From positions 52,152-107,234 of the forward strand of contig NZ_KL543986.1 of NCBI RefSeq assembly GCF_000711895.1: a stretch of 55,083 nt of DNA. The letters are read 5' to 3'. This document shows positions 38,701 through 45,231 of this stretch, piece by piece (within the stretch, counting starts at the first letter, position 1; the number at the start of each line of letters is the position of its first letter). Origin of the DNA: Photorhabdus australis DSM 17609 (lineage in GTDB: Bacteria > Pseudomonadota > Gammaproteobacteria > Enterobacterales > Enterobacteriaceae). The notes under the pieces are model-generated. The model saw only the letters and a program-made list of their open reading frames with translations. It made no database searches and was not told where the DNA came from. Position numbers and translations under genes: made by a program.

Positions 38701-41115
38701 CTGTCCAATTTTAGTCAGGATATTCGCCCCACCCAGCATGATGCCTGTTGTATTGCCGTCACCAACATGTGTGAGGACGTTTGTACCACCGCCCATTATC
38801 GCCAGTGCATTACCTTTCCCTTTTTTAGTCAAGATATTAGCTCCACCCAACGCTATCGCTGTGGTGTTTGACGTTTCAGTCTCATCACTGAGATGCGTGA
38901 TAATGTTGGCACCACCAAGCACACCAGAAACCAAATCGCCCGTGCCAAGCTTAGTCAGCACGTTCGCGCCACCCAAAAACATTGAAGAAATATGCCCTTT
39001 TCCTGCCTGGGTGATAACGTTAAAACCGCCTGCCCCGGACCAATCTGCACTACCATCACCTATTTGAGTATGCGTGTTGTATCCCCCCAACATCAGTACT
39101 CGGCTGTTACCGTTGCCTTTATGAACTGAGATATTGCCATAAGCCAGAAGATGAGCCAGATATCGCCCATCCCCAACCCGCACAAGAACATTTGCTGCAC
39201 CACCAGCATCAATGTCCATTTCTCCAAGTCGACTTTGGTGAACCAGGACGTTCGCTAAGCCCACACCACGGAACGATAAATTGCCCTCTTCACCGTTTTT
39301 CACAATGACATTAGCACCACCACCGCCTTCAAAATACGTATTACCGAATGTTGAATTGTGCAAAATAATGTTAGCCGCCCCAGCTCCGGTGAAATTAATA
39401 TTACCGTGCGTCACACTGGATATAATAATGTTTCCACCACCTGCACCGTTGAAATAAATATCACCCGCGCTATTACCATCCGTTCTTGATAATTTGATAA
39501 GATCTTGCTCAGAATAACCTTCCAGATCAGTCAAAGAATCAGCGATATCGTGTTCTACATTTAAATCATAATGAAGCTGACTTAATGTATAACCAGCTCC
39601 TATTGATTTATAACCACGAGGATAAGAAAAAGTTTCATTCTCTAAATCACCCGTATGGTTACCTTTTTTATACCAAGATCTTGCAATATATTTCAGCTTC
39701 CCTGTTTCATAATCATTTTCTAATTTAACTTCAACCAATTTGGTATAAGGATCCAGAAATATGGCATATACATAAGTATTCGACTGTTTTTTCGATTTAA
39801 CCGGAGAAACATCAATTTTCAGCCCATCAGAAGAAATCGCATATCCGCCTATTTTGGCTCGACCAAGTGTAACATCTTCCGCTTTAATGTTAGTACCATC
39901 AGCATAATTCACCCATCTATCTGTTAATAATGCCTCCTCAACACCTTGTATCTTAGTTCCTTTTCGATATACAAAGTCAATATTGGAGAGAGTAATAGTA
40001 TCTTCCCCTTTAATTGGATCAAATCCATTATTTACATTAATATTTTCCTTAGCAATATCTTGAAGATAATTACCTTTCTTACACCAAGAAGTGGCATAAT
40101 AACGGAGTTTACCGGTATCAGGATTATTTCTCAGCCGCACAGCAACAACTTTAGTATTAACATGATTGGCAATAGCAAAGAGATAAGTATCCGGCTCTAC
40201 AATGGATTTAACTGCTTTCACTTGCTGAAATTGTTGAGTCCCGTTCTCCTCTATTGTCGCCGATGTCATGATAATATCTTTAGCCTGAGCAAATTCTATT
40301 TCATTTTTCACACCTGCTCGGGTAATTTCATTATAAGCCCCCGCACCAGTAAAATGAATATTACCGCGGGCAATATCAGAATAGAGTTTGTTATAACCAC
40401 CCGTACCTTCAAGAGTAATATCACCCTGTGTCTGTTCATATATATCTTCACTATGGCGTATACGCTCAATGCGATTTGATGCCCCTGCACCACGCAAGAT
40501 AATATTACCTTCTCTACCTCTACGCACAATATGATTATCAGCACCAGCACCATGCAAAATAATGTCACCGCTTTCTATCCGTGAATCGATACTATTTGCA
40601 GCACCTGCACCGTAAAATGTCACATTTCCCTGAGTGCCTTCATAATGATTATACCAGGTACGGTCAATTTCATTAGCGGCTCCTGCGCCAGCAAAATAGA
40701 TATTTCCCTGATCAGTTTCATGCCATAATTCATTGTATCCACCAGCACCTTTAAAACTGGTATCTCCAGATAAACCTTTACGAACCAATTTGTTATAGCC
40801 AGCAGCACCCGAATAATATAAATTTCCTGTTTCACCCGAATGATCAATAAAAGTCGCACCGGTTGCACCGGCAAATGACAAACCGCCATTTCCCGTTTTA
40901 TTAATACCGGTATAACCTGAAGCTCCCTTTACCGAAAGTTCACCATTTGTATGGTATATATCGACCTTTAATGAACCAACAATAACATCATCATCTCCGC
41001 CATAAGCATAAACGTCACCACCAACACCAATAGCAGTAATACTATTACCATCGTTATCGTCGTAATATTTTCCAGTAAAGAAGTACTCTGTACTTCTATT
41101 TGATGATTTACCCAT
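29758..41115 (-). CDS. rtxA: MARTX toxin (multifunctional autoprocessing RTX)
   Basis: This 3785-residue toxin has MARTX architecture. A repeats (GAGGYNELW type) lie at about 20-270 and 545-640, flanking two copies of a module with YAI...GKLKYIARSWYKKGN. About 34 B repeats of 19 residues fill 640-1325. Two tandem jelly-roll-like modules starting NGDFEQ follow (1430-1580, 1580-1727), then a coiled coil (1727-2000), an unrecognised effector region (2010-2670), a cysteine protease domain (2700-2905; His2774 in VGHGRD, Cys2819 in VGCSL) and C repeats (3420-3645). In this family the repeats form a pore, InsP6 activates the protease, and effectors are released inside host cells. The effector region has no cysteine, so RID-, MCF- or DmX-like catalysis is excluded. 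I start at the ATG at 41115 (AAAGGG upstream), not the TTG one codon earlier. RtxC acylates it and RtxBDE exports it. Confidence 0.93.
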   Translation of the reverse strand: MGKSSNRSTEYFFTGKYYDDNDGNSITAIGVGGDVYAYGGDDDVIVGSLKVDIYHTNGELSVKGASGYTGINKTGNGGLSFAGATGATFIDHSGETGNLYYSGAAGYNKLVRKGLSGDTSFKGAGGYNELWHETDQGNIYFAGAGAANEIDRTWYNHYEGTQGNVTFYGAGAANSIDSRIESGDIILHGAGADNHIVRRGREGNIILRGAGASNRIERIRHSEDIYEQTQGDITLEGTGGYNKLYSDIARGNIHFTGAGAYNEITRAGVKNEIEFAQAKDIIMTSATIEENGTQQFQQVKAVKSIVEPDTYLFAIANHVNTKVVAVRLRNNPDTGKLRYYATSWCKKGNYLQDIAKENINVNNGFDPIKGEDTITLSNIDFVYRKGTKIQGVEEALLTDRWVNYADGTNIKAEDVTLGRAKIGGYAISSDGLKIDVSPVKSKKQSNTYVYAIFLDPYTKLVEVKLENDYETGKLKYIARSWYKKGNHTGDLENETFSYPRGYKSIGAGYTLSQLHYDLNVEHDIADSLTDLEGYSEQDLIKLSRTDGNSAGDIYFNGAGGGNIIISSVTHGNINFTGAGAANIILHNSTFGNTYFEGGGGANVIVKNGEEGNLSFRGVGLANVLVHQSRLGEMDIDAGGAANVLVRVGDGRYLAHLLAYGNISVHKGNGNSRVLMLGGYNTHTQIGDGSADWSGAGGFNVITQAGKGHISSMFLGGANVLTKLGTGDLVSGVLGGANIITHLSDETETSNTTAIALGGANILTKKGKGNALAIMGGGTNVLTHVGDGNTTGIMLGGANILTKIGQGDTIGIMFGIGNVLTHVGDDLTLGVMAAAGNIFTKVGDGTSIAAMIGAGNIFTHVGKGDAWALMGGAVNIFTKVGDGNALALMVAAGNVFTHIGDGTSVALMLAKGNIATKVGNGMTLAAMIGKANIFTHIGDGNTFAAMIGGANVLTKVGNDLTAAFMMGKANIYSHVGDGTSIGLFAGELNVMTKVGNGTTLAAMFGKANIMTHAGDGLTGVLALGEANIVAKVGNDFMGVAAAAKANVITHVGDATTAGILFGKGNILTKVGDGTTVGLLVSDVGNVMTHIGKGTTVSLAKGKANLMTKIGDGTGVNAAWGEANILTQVGNGDRYNFAKGKTNLITKVGNGQEVTVVQGDANIITHVGNGDDYTGAWGQANVITKVGNGRNVVLAKGKANIVTQVGQGDSFNALWSEGNIVTKVGAGTQVTVAKGKDNVTTTVGNGLNVTAAHGDANINIHVGNGVSVNAVWGKYNVNTKVGDGLSIAVMKGKGNANIHVGDGLAINASYARNNVVVKIGNGDFYSFSATESGKLSSLFEHIKQTTLGMGGSQAINYLVHGEEANTSGTHKGRGAINLTEVSAIDGFQLDEIAPVSSDLNHYLNGVVTAVETPDVSSIEGALSQKTRSESDQNENLIVNGDFEQGKLGWQSTNDIEAYSPASAYGLDNTGYDERVSNFEVDKNTVIWQELQNLSEGEVVSLTFDFMSHFEMVDRDLSDSGMVVLWNGESVFSTSGPRAIQRTQKLDLMAKAGTNRIEFKGTGQDAGFSYILDNIVVKSDTSLVTNDDFEQSQSGWQSTNDIAAYRSVSADGKNNTGYGERVCELDVDRNTTIYQDLQNRSEGEVISLSFDFANRPDAYSADNGMDIFWNGKLVFSTFGDAAGWQNKALELTAKAGSNRIEFKGTGLSDGVGYILDNVIVKSESSRQANIITEHVTQDKAAQNALSDKEKAEKDRQRLEQEKEKQLAAIAKSQSQLALTDQAALSQNGLTQRNAIEAEAQAETDKLVSMTQGLAVLDDYSNYSGANYSGQSGDQWSNQFASQFLGHVQGKLNDTKFIAQRKLTNARQSITDNQQQVEEAVAKSEVGVAQSEQHRSNVKQDIAEAQKKAALRKEEALLQQKRAENAENDANIAYQGAEYRGKRDIAAAESKIAQVQANAKEAKQSDAKPDRTGAGGSGLSGKAYESTGAGETGSHIDPELIPEAEKKFYKGLSEEELQALDSAKQAIDRLQISAGIRAENAGVLTTSKFAKVQSNDMAIPASNHLDERVRRPQKISGINLASLGDDPKVEQNNSAIFENAKFNLLKEGNKLFINPHVRTLGRKKQLSKALATVRDIFYKTMSHFDEEHVLQFEQALSHWQQHSPKEFALRVSQVNLIRFRMGRVMEHLQAQRAESAGVLGIAVAPQHAEHFKQRVIFDGTGRIVGLKGSVTQDEINQLIKWKITPLTRKNSTAEREAPKTESESLIVFMSRLEAENIPEAGPLIERARELWLTGQVTSRETIRLFNEALNQLQAYPELHGLVLSLHADAHREKSTTQYIDNLFGRRFDSELAHTLVKTASPDAIATSGRIGQFLVQEFELYMQSTSDSAVSDGQIAIRMQAFAEKIKKDIRPWFSRVPELTAFLQKPTFDNFKIMMTKVDNGFEMIKIPFLAVKMSTTDGMGLHLSQWKAEADIFYRNEIYKARSTSSKLTNMADVTYKVKLTEQQTNDYGIALPYQPSGDQYEDFLYGRKVAAGRVLTPGQETPLERNALVQGHSVVTGASGSTNIMVHLNNYIASQEPTFSQEQAYLNTLVFLVFDGGHSVNESLVVYKALQKTTGDERRHVLQNYTASYRDLMGIAGDKGKQWVNQALNRAFEKTQHLYRENTPEREQNDSPVEALQALSGKNKTSELVSGYQHKNRDTVKNLLQKSGDPKTRFDSQLIIQMENDPIVVKAAINLAGKHPDSSVVVKLDTDGKYHLIYGDPDSLSGKLRWQIVGHGRDNSEHNNTRLSGYSADELAIKLKQFSQDFEQAGKPDRISIVGCSLISDDKRNGFAYRFITALDKQGIRSDVSARRSEVAVDATGRKFTRDKKNQWVNKLNDNKLVLRWNQQGELTTTTEKLRRGVAESDINLARVGYTEADSVTKGAIAENSHIFTAPGKRKNRIELGSNPQSDKSLNYSGNIQVNVGDGEFTALNWGTSNVGIKVGTGGFKSLAFGDNNVMVHIGDGDSKHSVNLFGYQAFEGAQMFIGDRNVSFNLGRSNDLIVMMDKSIPTPPLVNPFDGAARITGVLKAIARSGEERNWLAAQDRQWTLSGARKFVQDMSGLDQTSSVDYKTLADLDSQHERSSRGLKSDTEAALNKKYHQWLSSHGNNTETGKISRADKFRQANEKLAFNFAVGGQGADIQVTTGSWNFMFGDHIQSILDTNLGSLFGLMTQQYSTTGMVKTTFTYTPQDLPRQLKNKLLGRLASVNADTTLADIFGVDYTPEGQIVARSGESVDGKAILREMLEVIKQFGGEQLRAFTDPDKLIDGLQQNADMSADGIESFFVSHGLKEKAPDENREKSASAAINSGNFQTNNQPEQALGFNSLNLPNLFATIFSKDKQQEMKSLVTNLKENLTADLLNMEQKTFDFLRNSGHLQGDSDIHVSLGNYNFNWGGDGKDLGAYLGDNNNFWGGRGGDVYYSIGTSNIFTGGEGDDLGVLMGRENWMFGGKGDDTAVVAGRINQVFMGEGNDQTFVFGEGSFIDAGNGHDYVVTSGNYNRADTGEDQDYAVTIGNNNRVELGQGNDFGRVFGNGNRIDGNTGDDVIKLMGYHAVINGGEGDDHLIAATISKFSQFDGGDGQDLLVLGGYQNHFQGGAGVDSFVISGKVIDSQVNDINAEDMIVFNGIDWQNLWFQRSGYDLVLSVNRGTQDKTVQSLFESVGSVTFNDYFNGHRAKLVTRMENKDSSGQREFTALSDNAVDSLIQAMSGFAPTAGDNGFIESLDSKAKAVITTAWTDTIIGKGKFA
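30190..30860 (-). repeat. MARTX C-terminal glycine-rich (C) repeats
   Basis: Codons for about 12 nonapeptide-like calcium-binding units of the GGxGxDxxx type (GGEGDDLGVLMG, GGKGDDTAVVAG, NGGEGDDHLI) form a beta-roll. C repeats act in type I secretion recognition and calcium-driven folding outside the cell. Confidence 0.85.
37150..39120 (-). repeat. MARTX B-repeat array (about 34 units of 57 bp)
   Basis: 19-residue units of the pattern GxANIxTKVGDGTxxAxM. By my count there are about 34. From unit 3 to unit 34 nearly every unit alternates between TK-VG and TH-VG (occasionally TQ-VG), so the true period is 38 residues (114 bp). The central repeats are thought to help form the membrane pore in this toxin family. 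Confidence 0.85.
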
Positions 41116-41946
41116 CAATAGCCCTTTAATTTATTATTGAGGTTAAGCAGAAAACCACTGCACCTAACGGATAGAACTGTTATTTTTAATATTCAATTTC
41201 TCACGAAATAGTGCCAACCTTCTGACCTTTTAATAGTCAAAATATTAATAAAAAACCAATTAGATGTTCTTTACGCAACTTATTTAACTCAAGATAATTT
41301 TATCCTCATTTAATTAAATAAAGAGAGAAAACACCAACCTCAAAAAAGTGTCAAACTGATACATCTATATACCCAATAGATTTCAAGCTGCAATGCGGCG
41401 GCAAGTGAACGCATCCCCAGGAGCATAGATAACTATGTGACTGGGGTAAGTGAACGCAGCCAACAAAGAGGCAATTTGAAAGTTAACAGGTATAAACACC
41501 TTTAAAAAACCTATTGATTAAGATAAAGAAAAAATTAAAAAAGATATTTAACGCAGATGTGTTTTTCCACGAGAGTATGGAAAATATAGGAGATACAATA
41601 GAGCAACGAATAAACTAAAATATAAATTTCTATTAATTACGATCAATTATTTTATTCCATTATTATGAATAACATCAGGCATTATAACCATGAATAAAGT
41701 ATAAGTAAATGAGATAATAATATCCTACTATTTTAGTAGGAAACAACAATAGCCAATAAAATTATTTCAGTTTCGCCGTGTCCATTGGAATACTCAATAT
41801 ACGCTTTTTCTTTGATCACGGTAATATCGAGAGTATTCAATACATAATCTCAGAAGTTTCAGAATAATTTACTTGTTTTACGTCGTTGATAAAGACGGTT
41901 AAACCTGCGTAAAGAAATGACCCATTTCTCAATGAGCCACGTTTTA
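41116..41946. other. Long gap between rtxC and rtxA
   Basis: About 830 bp separate rtxC from rtxA, although the two are usually close. The gap contains an ERIC (41367-41494), a perfect 8-bp hairpin TCCTACTA-TTT-TAGTAGGA (41723-41741), and AT-rich sequence. Because the hairpin and ERIC lie between rtxHC and rtxA, rtxA may need its own promoter; I could not identify one. Confidence 0.55.
41367..41494. repeat. ERIC/IRU element, full length, between rtxC and rtxA
   Basis: Same orientation as the copy at 6691: TATATACCCAATAGATTTCA at one end, a central GAGCATAGATAACTATGTGA, and CAACAAAGAGGCAATTTGAA at the other. Some positions have diverged (CATCCCCAGGAGC in place of the CCGGGAGC form). It lies about 250 bp upstream of the rtxA start, inside what should be the rtxHCA transcript. 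Confidence 0.88.
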
Positions 41947-42408
41947 TTAAACAAAGAACCACTGTACCTGACGAATACAGCGGTCGTTCTGAACATCAAG
42001 TTTCCCACGGACAGTACAAGCCTTCTGTCCTTTCCACGGCAAAAAAACACGGCGGCGTAAATCCCTGGCAACTTCACGCCCGTGACCAAAAGGGGCAATC
42101 ATTTCGGGAAAAAAGATATGCGGACCAGAACGCCAATCCGTGTGATTAATCTCTCTTTCTCCCGAAAGCAATTGTTCCCGGTTTTGTTCAGATAAAAAAG
42201 CCCAATTACAGAAAGCAATTGGACGCCCATGTTCATCTTCGTAGTAGCAAAACTGATTGAGTTCAAATGCAGGTAGAATACGCTGCTGCCACTCGGATAC
42301 TAAGTATCTCCGATGCAGAGGAGAATGCTGGCTCAATAGCATTACTCCTCCGATCATTGCCTGTATTTCTGTGGTATTCAGTTTCACTGGCTGATGTATA
42401 ATCGCCAT
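41947..42408 (-). CDS. rtxC: RTX toxin-activating lysine acyltransferase RtxC (HlyC family)
   Basis: This 153-residue HlyC-family protein transfers an acyl chain from acyl-ACP to lysines of the protoxin. Catalytic residues are visible: His32 in SPLHRRY and Asp91 in TDWRSG, corresponding to HlyC His23 and Asp92. The conserved FCNWAFLSEQ and IAPFGHG are also present. The C-terminus LDVQNDRCIRQVQWFF is short compared with HlyC (170 residues), as in MARTX-associated RtxC. It lies 21 bp after rtxH. The ATG at 42408 is retained. Confidence 0.93.
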   Translation of the reverse strand: MAIIHQPVKLNTTEIQAMIGGVMLLSQHSPLHRRYLVSEWQQRILPAFELNQFCYYEDEHGRPIAFCNWAFLSEQNREQLLSGEREINHTDWRSGPHIFFPEMIAPFGHGREVARDLRRRVFLPWKGQKACTVRGKLDVQNDRCIRQVQWFFV

Positions 42409-42429
42409 GCGCTATTCAACCATCAGATA

Positions 42430-42786
42430 TTATTTTTCATTTTTAGCCGTACGTTTCTTCGCATTAGCCGGTTCTTCCGCCGTAATTTTAGCTTCCGATG
42501 CAGTTTGTTCTTCCGGTAATTGCGGAACTGGTAAAAACCCTGCTGCTATCAATTTATCAAATTCAGCCGCCATACGTGGATCTTCTAACATATTTTTAAC
42601 CATCGAAACCATATACATAAATCCCGATGCAGGCATATGAATAACTTGTTTTAATTCAAGTTCACTATCATTTTCCGCCATTATTCCATTAGCCATACGA
42701 TTTGACTCCTGACCAACAAAATAAAGAGAGAAAATACCCTTGTTATAATTGACACTAGAGATAGTTTGTACGAATTTTTCAGACAT
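42430..42786 (-). CDS. rtxH: RtxH-like conserved small protein of the MARTX operon
   Basis: This 118-residue cytoplasmic protein is first in the rtxHCA order, where Vibrio MARTX loci carry a conserved protein of about 115 residues with unknown function. Visible features are a soluble N-terminal part (MSEKFVQTISSVNYNKGIFS), a central FMYMVSMVKNMLEDPRMAA helix, and a low-complexity Glu/Ala/Lys-rich tail (about 90-118). I assign it by position, size and gene order. The ribosome site is weak. Its promoter lies in the divergent region 42787-43122. Confidence 0.75.
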   Translation of the reverse strand: MSEKFVQTISSVNYNKGIFSLYFVGQESNRMANGIMAENDSELELKQVIHMPASGFMYMVSMVKNMLEDPRMAAEFDKLIAAGFLPVPQLPEEQTASEAKITAEEPANAKKRTAKNEK

Positions 42787-43122
42787 ATTTTATTTACCAA
42801 AAAATAAACAATTTATTAATAAGATTGTACAATATGTACAACAGTGAAAAAAATTAACCTCAAAGATATTATGAGTTTATCTATCTATAAATGCTTTGAA
42901 ATGAACAAAATCAAACAAAATAATATCGCGCAAAAATTCAAAGACAATATTCATATATCAAAAAGTCTTTTTACCCCCCACATATAGTCCCATTTACCCA
43001 CATGCCATTACCAGTAACAACTATAAGATAATAAAGTGATAATTAAATTACAAAATAACAAACAGATAACACAACACTCTGTTTTTATTCATATTTTATG
43101 CAAATTTTAAAGATATTTCTTC
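42787..43122. promoter_or_regulatory. Divergent promoter region between rtxHCA and rtxBDE
   Basis: 336 bp of AT-rich DNA between the minus-strand rtxH start and the plus-strand rtxB start, the conserved divergent layout of MARTX loci. Both operons must start here. I found no operator I can name; A/T tracts (for example AATAATATCGCGC flanks) would suit nucleoid-protein control. Confidence 0.5.
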
Positions 43123-45231
43123 ATGAATGAGATTGAGAAATTAACCATATCATCATTAAAGTTAATATTGATGATATGTCATGGGAAGAGCAATATCATT
43201 GATGATATTGATAACCTACAAAACGTGAGTTGTTACTTATCTTATATAAGAGATATAGAGAAAAAATTTAACTTATCTCTCGCAAATAAGAAATCTGTAA
43301 GAAAAAAATACGATGATATACCATTACCAGCAATTTTGTTTGATAATAATGGCCTGCCTTTTGTTTTAGCCAAATCGAATAAAGAAAACTCACTCATTCA
43401 GAAGGTGAATAAAGAAACCCCAGAAATATGGCCTGCTAAAAAACTGATGGAAGAATGGAATGGAAGATGGATTAAGATAAAACAAAAACAATCTAAATTT
43501 GATATTAGTTGGTTTATTCCAGAATTTTTGGCACAAAAGAAAAACCTGGGTGAAATATTACTGTTTTCTTTTGTACTACAAGTTCTTGCACTCATTTCAC
43601 CCTTAGTCATTCAGGTAGTGATGGATAAGGTATTAATCCATCAGGCATTATCAACCCTTGATGTATTAATCTTTGGCTTAATTATCGCCGGAATAATCGA
43701 AGTGATTTTACGAGGATTACGCGAATATCAATACGCTCATACCGCAAACCGTATCGACATCAAGCTGGGATTAAAGCTGGTTCAGCATCTATTCGGCCTG
43801 CCTTTGCTCTTTTTTAAATCTCGTCAAGTAGGCGCGATTGTCACACGAGTTCGTGAATTAGACACCATCAGAGAATTTCTGACTGGTTCAATGTTCACTT
43901 TATCCGTCGATATGCTATTTATGTTTGTTTTCATCTACGTGATGAGCCTGTTATCCAGCACGCTAACCTGGGTTTTTATCGCAACAATTCCTTTTTACGC
44001 CATTCTGGCATGGTGGCTAACACCTCGCATGGAAAAGGCCGTTGAAGAACAGTTCACTCATGCAGCAATCAATACCTCTTTTCTGACCGAAACGGTTTCA
44101 GGTTCCGAAACGCTTAAAAGCCTGGCAGTAGAACCGAGATTTGTTCGCCGTTGGGATAGCCAGACTGAGAAGATGATTGATACCAGTTACGCAGTACAGC
44201 AACTTGGTAATCGCTCAAACCATATTGTTATGCTACTGCAAAAAATCACCAATGCCGCGATTCTCTGGTTAGGTGCATCAGAAGTTTTATCCCTGCAAAT
44301 GACAATCGGTCAGCTGATCGCCTTCAATATGATGGTAAACCAGACTTCCCAACCATTAGCTCGACTGGTGGAGCTTTGGGGACAATTTATCAGAACACGG
44401 GTAGCCGTAGATAAATTAGGTGATATGTTAAACCTACCAACCGAACAGCAATCTGGACAACAACAAGTCGTTCTGCACGGTGCAATCTCATTTAACAACG
44501 TTGTCTTTCGTTATCAACCCGATATTCCTCCAACCATTAAAGGATTTACTCTTGATATAAGAGCCGGGGAAACTATTGGTATTGTGGGTACCTCCGGTTC
44601 TGGCAAAAGTACACTGGCACGTTTATTACTCCGCCTTTATTCGCCGGAAACAGGGGCAATCACCTTAGACGGAATTCCATTGCAAAATATAGGGATTGAA
44701 ACACTCAGACAGCAAGTTGGCGTAGTTCTACAAGAAAATTTCTTATTTAACAAAACAGTATATGAAAATATTGCCCAGTCAAAACCCAATGCCAACCTGG
44801 AATCAGTGATTAAAGTCGCCAAACTAGCGGGTGCTCATGAATTCATCCTCAGACTGCCAATGGGATATGACACCATCATAGCAGAGGGCGGGCAATCCTT
44901 ATCCGGCGGTCAGCGTCAGAGACTTGCCATTGCCCGAACTATACTTGCAGGCCCCAAAATTCTCATTCTCGATGAAGCAACCAGTGCGCTCGATGATGAA
45001 TCGCAATCACTCATTCAATCAAATATGGCAGAAATTGCACAGGGTAGAACCGTCATCACTATCGCACACCGGCTTTCAACCGTGCGTCATTGTGATCGCA
45101 TTATTGTTCTTAATCAGGGGGAAATTATTGAGCAAGGGTCTCATGAGCAACTGCTTAAATACGGCAAGCAGTATCGGAAGCTCTGGCAACTGCAACAGGA
45201 ATTGAAACAGGAGGTGCCTTATCATGATTAA
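43123..45231 (+). CDS. rtxB: Type I secretion ABC transporter RtxB
   Basis: This 702-residue HlyB-type exporter has an N-terminal C39-like domain (about 1-130) that lacks the protease Cys/His, six membrane helices (about 150-430), then an ATPase. Visible ATPase motifs are Walker A GTSGSGKST (about 489), signature LSGGQRQRLAIAR (about 593), Walker B ILILDEATSALD and the H-loop IAHRLSTV. It works with RtxD and an outer-membrane TolC to export the MARTX protein. The rtxD start overlaps its end by eight bases. The translation start has only a weak ribosome site. Confidence 0.95.
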   Translation: MNEIEKLTISSLKLILMICHGKSNIIDDIDNLQNVSCYLSYIRDIEKKFNLSLANKKSVRKKYDDIPLPAILFDNNGLPFVLAKSNKENSLIQKVNKETPEIWPAKKLMEEWNGRWIKIKQKQSKFDISWFIPEFLAQKKNLGEILLFSFVLQVLALISPLVIQVVMDKVLIHQALSTLDVLIFGLIIAGIIEVILRGLREYQYAHTANRIDIKLGLKLVQHLFGLPLLFFKSRQVGAIVTRVRELDTIREFLTGSMFTLSVDMLFMFVFIYVMSLLSSTLTWVFIATIPFYAILAWWLTPRMEKAVEEQFTHAAINTSFLTETVSGSETLKSLAVEPRFVRRWDSQTEKMIDTSYAVQQLGNRSNHIVMLLQKITNAAILWLGASEVLSLQMTIGQLIAFNMMVNQTSQPLARLVELWGQFIRTRVAVDKLGDMLNLPTEQQSGQQQVVLHGAISFNNVVFRYQPDIPPTIKGFTLDIRAGETIGIVGTSGSGKSTLARLLLRLYSPETGAITLDGIPLQNIGIETLRQQVGVVLQENFLFNKTVYENIAQSKPNANLESVIKVAKLAGAHEFILRLPMGYDTIIAEGGQSLSGGQRQRLAIARTILAGPKILILDEATSALDDESQSLIQSNMAEIAQGRTVITIAHRLSTVRHCDRIIVLNQGEIIEQGSHEQLLKYGKQYRKLWQLQQELKQEVPYHD

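Noticed and set aside
36900-39100. Long plus-strand open frames within the MARTX gene (for example 37585-38206).
   Set aside because: They are antisense to the B repeats and result from their regular base composition, not independent genes.
37150-39120. Regular 57-bp periodicity that could be mistaken for a CRISPR array.
   Set aside because: The units are coding B repeats with graded variation, no constant repeat or unique spacers, and no cas genes.
41733-41849. Short minus-strand open frame (about 39 codons) between rtxC and rtxA, with coding-like IKEKAYIEYSNGHGETEI.
   Set aside because: No start codon context, no ribosome site, and no recognisable homologue; it may be a fragment of a lost gene but the evidence is too weak.
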